A stretch of DNA of 18,938 nucleotides from an uncultured Clostridia bacterium (lineage in GTDB: Bacteria > Bacillota > Clostridia > Christensenellales > Borkfalkiaceae). Shown in pieces: positions 15,123-18,938 of the stretch (its first letter is position 1; each line of letters begins with the position of its first letter). The translations under genes were made by a program, and so were the position numbers. A model generated the notes under the pieces. It was not told where the DNA came from. It saw only the letters and a list, made by a program, of their open reading frames with translations, and did no database searches. Where the stretch lies: positions 1 through 18,938 of the forward strand of contig CAKVPH010000029.1 in assembly GCA_934796775.1 (NCBI GenBank), in the 5' to 3' direction.

Positions 15123-16853
15123 ATGGTTAATATCAAAATAAACAATATACCCGTAAGCGTCCCCGACGGAATTACGGTTTTAGAAGCCGCAAAAATAGCA
15201 GGAATTAAAATTCCTACGCTTTGCTATATGAAAGCAATCAACGAAATAGGCGCTTGCCGTGTATGCGTATGCGAAGTTAAAGGCGCAAGAAGCTTTGTTG
15301 CAGCCTGCGTTTACCCCGTAAACGAGGGCATGGAAGTATTTACCGATACTCCCGCTATCCGCGCCGCAAGAAAGACCACTATCGAACTCTTGCTTTCAAA
15401 TCACAATAAATCATGCCTTTCGTGCGAGAGAAACATGAACTGCGAATTGCAGACTCTCTCTTACGAATACGGTTGCGATATGAACGCGTTCCCCGGCGAA
15501 CAAACGCCTGCCGAAACCGACCTTTCAACCGATTACTTAGTGCGCGATAACAGCAAATGCGTGCTTTGCCGCAGATGCGTGGCTACTTGTAAAGCCGTTC
15601 AGCACGTTGCGGTTATCGGAACGAGAAACCGCGGATTTTTAACCGATATCGGTTGCGCGTTCAATGAACAACTTGCGGAATCTTCGTGTGCGGCTTGCGG
15701 TCAGTGTATCAACGTATGTCCGACCGGAGCGCTCCACGAAAAGAGCGAGATAGACAATGTTCGCGCGGCTATTGACGATCCCGAAAAGATAGTTATAGTA
15801 GGTGCCGCTCCTTCGGTAAGAGCTGCTTTGGGCGAAGAATTCGGTTATCCCATCGGTACTAACGTAGAAGGCAAGATGAACACCGCGTTCAGAATGTTAG
15901 GTTTCGATACCGTGTTTGACGTAAACTTTGCCGCAGACCTTACCATTATGGAAGAAGCGCATGAGTTTATCGAACGCGTACAAAAAGGCGAAAAACTTCC
16001 GCTTATTACCAGCTGTTCGCCGGGCTGGATAAGATTTATGGAATATTATTATCCTGAACTTATCCCCAACGTATCTACATGCAAATCCCCGCAGCAGATG
16101 TTCGGTGCAACCATTAAAACGTATTATGCCGAAAAACTCGGCGTTGATCCCGAAAAGTTATACGTTGTAACCATCATGCCTTGCGTAGCCAAGAAGTTTG
16201 AAAAGAACAGAGACGATCAGGCTGCCGCAGGTTGCAAGGACGTTGACGCTGTTTTAACTACCAGAGAACTCGCCAAGATGATAAAGAGCAAGGGTATAAT
16301 CTTTAATGAACTTGAAGATTCGTCTTACGACGCACCTTTAGGCGAATACACCGGCGCAGGCGTAATCTTTGGCGCAACGGGCGGCGTTATGGAAGCTGCT
16401 CTTCGTACCGCAGTCGAAACGCTCACCAAAAAGCCGCTTAAAGACGTTGAGTTCTCCGCCGTAAGGGGAACTGAAGGTATTAAAGAAGCTACTTACGACG
16501 TAAACGGAACAAAAGTAAACGTTGCTGTTGCCAGCGGGCTTGAAAACGCAAAAACTCTTTGCGAACAGATTAAAAACGGCACTTGCAAATATCAGTTTAT
16601 CGAAATCATGGCATGCCCCGGCGGCTGTGTAAACGGTGGCGGACAACCCATTCAGTCTGCTTTTGTAAGACGCAATACCGATATCCGCGCGCTTCGTGCA
16701 AGCGTTCTTTACAATATCGATAGCGCAAGCAAAGTAAGAAAGAGCCACGAAAACGAGTTTATTTTAAAGCTCTATAAAGATTATTTTGTTGAACCCGGTA
16801 GCCATAAAGCTCACGACGTCCTGCATACGTCTTACGTTGCACGCAAAAAATAA
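15123..16853 (+). CDS. hydA: NADH-linked [FeFe] hydrogenase, catalytic H-cluster subunit
   Basis: HydA reduces protons to H2 (or the reverse) at the H-cluster. Domains in order: an N-terminal [2Fe-2S] domain (C34, C45, C48, C62); a His-ligated [4Fe-4S] site (H94, C98, C101, C107); two [4Fe-4S] ferredoxin sites (C146, C149, C152, C156 and C189, C192, C195, C199); then the H-cluster domain with L1 TSCSPGW (296-302), L2 MPCVAKKFE (352-360) and L3 MACPGGCVNGGGQP (496-509). L1 has Ser as the second residue of the usual Cys pair, which I recall as common in this subgroup. At 576 residues it lacks the C-terminal [2Fe-2S] domain of the longer Thermotoga HydA. GGGAGG at 15108-15113 supports the start. 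It is last in the operon. The HydE, HydF and HydG maturases it needs are not in the window. Confidence 0.95.
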   Translation: MVNIKINNIPVSVPDGITVLEAAKIAGIKIPTLCYMKAINEIGACRVCVCEVKGARSFVAACVYPVNEGMEVFTDTPAIRAARKTTIELLLSNHNKSCLSCERNMNCELQTLSYEYGCDMNAFPGEQTPAETDLSTDYLVRDNSKCVLCRRCVATCKAVQHVAVIGTRNRGFLTDIGCAFNEQLAESSCAACGQCINVCPTGALHEKSEIDNVRAAIDDPEKIVIVGAAPSVRAALGEEFGYPIGTNVEGKMNTAFRMLGFDTVFDVNFAADLTIMEEAHEFIERVQKGEKLPLITSCSPGWIRFMEYYYPELIPNVSTCKSPQQMFGATIKTYYAEKLGVDPEKLYVVTIMPCVAKKFEKNRDDQAAAGCKDVDAVLTTRELAKMIKSKGIIFNELEDSSYDAPLGEYTGAGVIFGATGGVMEAALRTAVETLTKKPLKDVEFSAVRGTEGIKEATYDVNGTKVNVAVASGLENAKTLCEQIKNGTCKYQFIEIMACPGGCVNGGGQPIQSAFVRRNTDIRALRASVLYNIDSASKVRKSHENEFILKLYKDYFVEPGSHKAHDVLHTSYVARKK

Positions 16854-16889
16854 TATTTATTAAATAAAACAAAATAAAGCATAATAAAA

Positions 16890-16925
16890 CGCCGTCGCAA
16901 AGTGAAAATTTGCGGCGGCGTTTTT
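16890..16925 (+). terminator. Intrinsic terminator of the hydrogenase operon
   Basis: A 12-bp stem (CGCCGTCGCAAA with TTTGCGGCGGCG, one G-U) with a 7-nt loop runs into TTTTT, about 37 bases after the hydA stop codon. Confidence 0.88.
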
Positions 16926-16969
16926 GGCAGCGTGACGGCAGCGTGACGGCAGCGTGACGGCAGCGTGAC
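16926..16969 (+). repeat. Minisatellite of four exact 11-bp units
   Basis: GGCAGCGTGAC occurs four times head to tail without change, immediately after the hydrogenase terminator's T-run, then continues into GCTGCACCC. The last unit and following bases form a palindrome, GCAGCGT-G-ACGCTGC. A degenerate relative lies at 18713-18742. An 11-bp period without spacers excludes a CRISPR array. Confidence 0.85.
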
Positions 16970-17045
16970 GCTGCACCCGAGCTACCTCTTATAAATTTTT
17001 CGCGTTGATATAAAGTTATTACTTGTTAAAGCTTTTTATAGTTCA

Positions 17046-17109
17046 AAGCTTTAATAATCGACCTATAGACCTATATTTATATAAATAAACGTATGGGCGG
17101 ATAATATCC
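17046..17109 (-). repeat. Inverted copy of mosaic repeat (linker plus half of unit B)
   Basis: On the minus strand this is a near-identical copy of 7938-8001: half of unit B, the ATACGTTTATTTATATAAA stretch, the linker (17051-17068) and the final AAGCTT. Only a few bases differ over about 64 bp. Unit B breaks off after its first half and is followed by unrelated sequence. Apart from this element, the minisatellite and the hydA terminator, the gap 16854-17158 shows nothing. Confidence 0.75.
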
Positions 17110-17158
17110 TCTACTTTTTTATGTAGATTTTTATGCGGGCTAAATTTTAAAATAAAGC

Positions 17159-17187
17159 TTGACAAACGGTAGATTATGGGTTATACT
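17159..17187 (+). promoter_or_regulatory. Strong sigma-A promoter upstream of a small frame
   Basis: A perfect TTGACA (17159-17164), a 17-nt spacer and TATACT (17182-17187), with one mismatch to consensus. The first start codon with a ribosome binding site downstream is that of the 44-residue frame at 17276. Confidence 0.65.
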
Positions 17188-17275
17188 TAGCGTAGTGGGA
17201 GAGAGTTTTATTTTTTTGTTGATGTAAAAAATATGATGGTAAAACCGCAATAAAAAATTATAAGGTGTTATAAAT

Positions 17276-17410
17276 ATGAAAAATAAACGTTTATTGTTGG
17301 TACAACCACTATATAGTATTGTAATTTATACTTTTCTTTCGTTGCTGTGTTTGTTATGCTGCTTTTTGCCACAATTATTAAAAAATGCCATATTTCAGTT
17401 TACTTTTTAA
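17276..17410 (+). CDS. Possible 44-residue hydrophobic peptide
   Basis: ATG at 17276 opens a 44-codon frame ending TAA at 17408-17410. AAGGTG lies about eight bases upstream and a good promoter lies at 17159-17187. The peptide starts MKNKRLLLVQP and is almost entirely one hydrophobic helix with a cysteine cluster (CLLCC at about residues 25-29), so it would sit in the membrane. I recognise no family. It may be a genuine small membrane peptide, the toxin or leader type included, or chance; the AT-rich setting makes chance frames easy. The next gene (17505) has its own promoter-like sequence at 17433-17461. Confidence 0.4.
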   Translation: MKNKRLLLVQPLYSIVIYTFLSLLCLLCCFLPQLLKNAIFQFTF

Positions 17411-17432
17411 TTAACTTTTAAACAAAAAACTA

Positions 17433-17461
17433 TTTACAAATAATAATTGATAATGTATAAT
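17433..17461 (+). promoter_or_regulatory. Probable promoter of the 17505-18452 lipoprotein gene
   Basis: TTTACA (17433-17438), a 17-nt spacer and a perfect TATAAT (17456-17461), 43 bases before the start codon. The AT-rich setting weakens the call. Confidence 0.5.
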
Positions 17462-17504
17462 TAAAAAAAATCAAAAAAAAATAAAAAAAAGAGGTTGATT
17501 TAAT

Positions 17505-18452
17505 ATGAAAATCATTAAAAAAATAAGTTTTGCGCTTAGTGTTGCAATTATCACAACGCTTTTATTCGGCGTTATGGCATGCTACCAAAAAGAAGGCGGC
17601 TCTATAAAGGAGATTGCCGGCACTTACAAGCTTGAAAAAAAGACCGAAGGATACGACTCGAGCGGCTCGGCTCAAGATATTATCGAAGAAAATAAAATCG
17701 TTGAATATCTCGTTATCGGTGAAAACGGTTACGGATATCACGTTTATTCCGATAAAAACACGCCGCTATCCTGCCGTCAGATTAAAATAAAATTCATTCC
17801 GTCCGAAGAAACGCCGAGTGTTTACGAGTATATCGAGTATAACCATTATTACGGCGACAGTACGGAAAAACTTGCTTTTTATAAAAAAGAACGCAAGCTG
17901 AATTTCGGCACGCCTGCGCTAAAATCGGGCTGTGTGAACGTTGAAGCCACTACCGTTTCGTATAAACATATTTCCGACGAGCAGTCGTTAAAAACCGTCG
18001 AAACCGAACTTAATCAAAAATTTAGTTATAAACCTTACGATTTGTATCATTATACCGGCTTTTTTGCGCATGAACTTACGTATTCCGTCGTGACCGAAGA
18101 CGGGTTAATGCCTAAGGATAGTAAATTTATATACAAAATATTAAGTTTTGATTTTGACAAAAACACCGTTGATATATATTATGCGCTTAAATCCGACAGA
18201 ACTGCGCAGGAGCAAAAAGGAGTAAGTTTTTCTTACTCAAAAGTTGCCGGAGAAAATGATGACATCGGGTATATGATTTTTACTATCGGAACCGATAAAT
18301 ATCGTGCGGGATACTACGGATATATTTATTCCGAGTTTACGCTTGACGGTATGGAGTGTTTAGAATCTTATTTGCAGATTTTTGGCGATGATCCCGCGGC
18401 TTATGCCGAGCAAAAGCTCACCGAATATATCGCAGCTAACCCGCAGGAGTAA
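17505..18452 (+). CDS. Putative lipoprotein of unknown function
   Basis: The 315-residue product has a short charged start (MKIIKK), a hydrophobic segment and the lipobox VMAC with C26 as the probable lipidated residue, so it should be anchored to the outer face of the membrane. The mature part is rich in Tyr and beta-prone segments. One stretch beginning IAGTYKLEKK near residue 37 recalls the GxYxL start of small lipocalin-like barrels common in Clostridia lipoproteins, and a second beta-rich half follows from about residue 180. That resemblance is weak and no function is assigned. AGAGG at 17490-17494 supports the ATG. A strong terminator follows at 18491. It stands alone, with repeat sequence on both sides. 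Confidence 0.8.
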   Translation: MKIIKKISFALSVAIITTLLFGVMACYQKEGGSIKEIAGTYKLEKKTEGYDSSGSAQDIIEENKIVEYLVIGENGYGYHVYSDKNTPLSCRQIKIKFIPSEETPSVYEYIEYNHYYGDSTEKLAFYKKERKLNFGTPALKSGCVNVEATTVSYKHISDEQSLKTVETELNQKFSYKPYDLYHYTGFFAHELTYSVVTEDGLMPKDSKFIYKILSFDFDKNTVDIYYALKSDRTAQEQKGVSFSYSKVAGENDDIGYMIFTIGTDKYRAGYYGYIYSEFTLDGMECLESYLQIFGDDPAAYAEQKLTEYIAANPQE

Positions 18453-18490
18453 AAAATTGATTAGTTAAAATATTCGTTTAAATAACAAAT

Positions 18491-18527
18491 AAGGTCGTGA
18501 GTTTTTCTCTTAAACTCACGACCTTTT
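18491..18527 (+). terminator. Intrinsic terminator after the 17505-18452 gene
   Basis: A perfect 14-bp stem AAGGTCGTGAGTTT/AAACTCACGACCTT with a 7-nt loop is followed by TT. The A-rich start of the other arm makes it likely to work on both strands. Confidence 0.85.
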
Positions 18528-18542
18528 CATGTGCTTTTTTAC

Positions 18543-18713
18543 ATAAGTTCGTAGAATAATATATTCTATGAACTTATTTCGATAATATTATATAACTATA
18601 AAAAATGAAAGTCAACTGATTTTTATAATTATGCGCAATTTGTCACTTTTTGTAAAAGTGGCATTTTTTATTTTGCCGTTTTTTTACTTAGAATATATTA
18701 TTCTGCGAACATG
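18543..18713. repeat. Short element with terminal inverted repeats (MITE-like)
   Basis: The left end (18543-18577) is itself a hairpin: 16-bp arms ATAAGTTCGTAGAATA and TATTCTATGAACTTAT with one G-U pair. At 18689-18710 lies an inverted copy of the segment GTTCGTAGAATAATATATTC (one mismatch). The two copies enclose about 120 bp of AT-rich sequence with no coding frame and one terminator-like hairpin. This would fit a small non-autonomous mobile element, with no transposase in the window to confirm it. Confidence 0.5.
18641..18669 (+). terminator. Terminator-like hairpin inside the MITE-like element
   Basis: TGTCACTTTT pairs with AAAAGTGGCA (10 bp, one G-U, 3-nt loop) and runs into TTTTTTATTTTG. 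No gene ends just before it, so it may be a backup for the terminator at 18491 or part of the element. Confidence 0.5.
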
Positions 18714-18742
18714 CAGCTTGACGGCAACGTGACGGTGCATCC
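18713..18742 (+). repeat. Degenerate relative of the 11-bp minisatellite
   Basis: GCAGCTTGAC, GGCAACGTGAC and GGTGCATCC follow each other here, matching the 11-bp unit GGCAGCGTGAC and its GCTGCACCC exit at 16926-16978 with several changes. Both loci lie close to a copy of the palindromic mosaic. Confidence 0.6.
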
Positions 18743-18777
18743 TTATTGTTCGTTATGTGAGCTTATAAAAGCTTGTA

Positions 18778-18876
18778 GGGGAAGATATCATCTTCCCGCT
18801 AAAAACTAAGTCTATAGGTTGATTAATAAGGGATATATGCATATCCCTGTAACCCTTTGCGAAAGGGAATGTTTTT
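18778..18876 (+). repeat. Mosaic of palindromic units with linker (cluster 3)
   Basis: In order: unit A hairpin (18778-18799), CTAAAAACTAAG, linker CTATAGGTTGATTAATAAGG (18812-18831), hairpin GGGATAT/ATATCCC (18830-18847), and hairpin CCCTTT/AAAGGG (18853-18867) followed by AATGTTTTT, which could act as a terminator. The remaining bases to the window end (18877-18938) and the rest of the gap 18453-18938 show no gene. Confidence 0.65.
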
Positions 18877-18938
18877 AATAATTAGCTTTTAATTTATTAT
18901 TAACTTTAATTGTTATTTCGCTTTTCGCGCGGCGAAAA

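Noticed and set aside
16008..16028. Apparent loss of an H-cluster cysteine (TSCSPGW instead of TSCCPGW) in HydA
   Set aside because: I recall TSCSPGW as the normal form in many NADH-dependent trimeric hydrogenases, and the other ligand motifs are intact. An alignment to that subgroup would confirm or overturn this.
16926..16969. Possible CRISPR array
   Set aside because: The units are 11 bp, directly abutting and without spacers, and no cas gene is present, so it is a minisatellite.

Overview
The window looks like a chromosomal segment from an anaerobic, AT-rich Bacillota (Clostridia-type) bacterium. The evidence is a trimeric NADH-linked [FeFe] hydrogenase operon, the short Gram-positive form of NagB, AGGAGG-type ribosome binding sites, sigma-A promoters, lipobox lipoproteins and U-tract terminators. 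The style of the giant repeat protein and the abundant intergenic palindromes suggest an uncultured gut lineage, perhaps Christensenellales-like. That placement is inference.

Layout. Positions 1-5526 are the 3' part of a very large repeat protein whose start lies left of the window. Positions 5570-6982 form a classic rpsF-ssb-rpsR operon with a strong promoter, a structured leader that may be an S6:S18 autoregulatory site, and a clear terminator. A ZIP metal transporter follows (7068-7796). Positions 7797-8355 are gene-free and packed with palindromic mosaic repeats. On the minus strand lie a MATE efflux pump (8356-9750), nagB (9925-10650) and an unrecognised membrane-anchored protein (10735-11340). 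A lipoprotein with a PepSY-like end (11500-12222) is followed by a repeat- and terminator-bearing spacer. The hydrogenase operon (hydC-hydB-hydA, 12707-16853) comes next, with its own promoter and a structured 5' UTR. The right end (16854-18938) is mostly non-coding repeat sequence around a possible 44-residue membrane peptide and a second lipoprotein (17505-18452).

How the genes work together. The hydrogenase operon is a self-contained redox unit: a thioredoxin-like [2Fe-2S] subunit, an NADH/FMN iron-sulfur subunit and an H-cluster subunit that re-oxidise NADH (possibly with reduced ferredoxin) to H2 during fermentation. NagB feeds amino sugars to glycolysis. The other genes are housekeeping or envelope functions with no visible link to each other.

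The least explained items are (1) the giant protein, with at least three repeat types and aspartate/NGNG loops inserted in one of them, and (2) a family of mosaic intergenic elements. In these elements different hairpins are joined by a conserved 18-bp linker (consensus CTATAGGTTGATTATTAA, seven copies, always just past a gene's 3' end). No CRISPR array, tRNA, rRNA, transposase or phage gene was seen.
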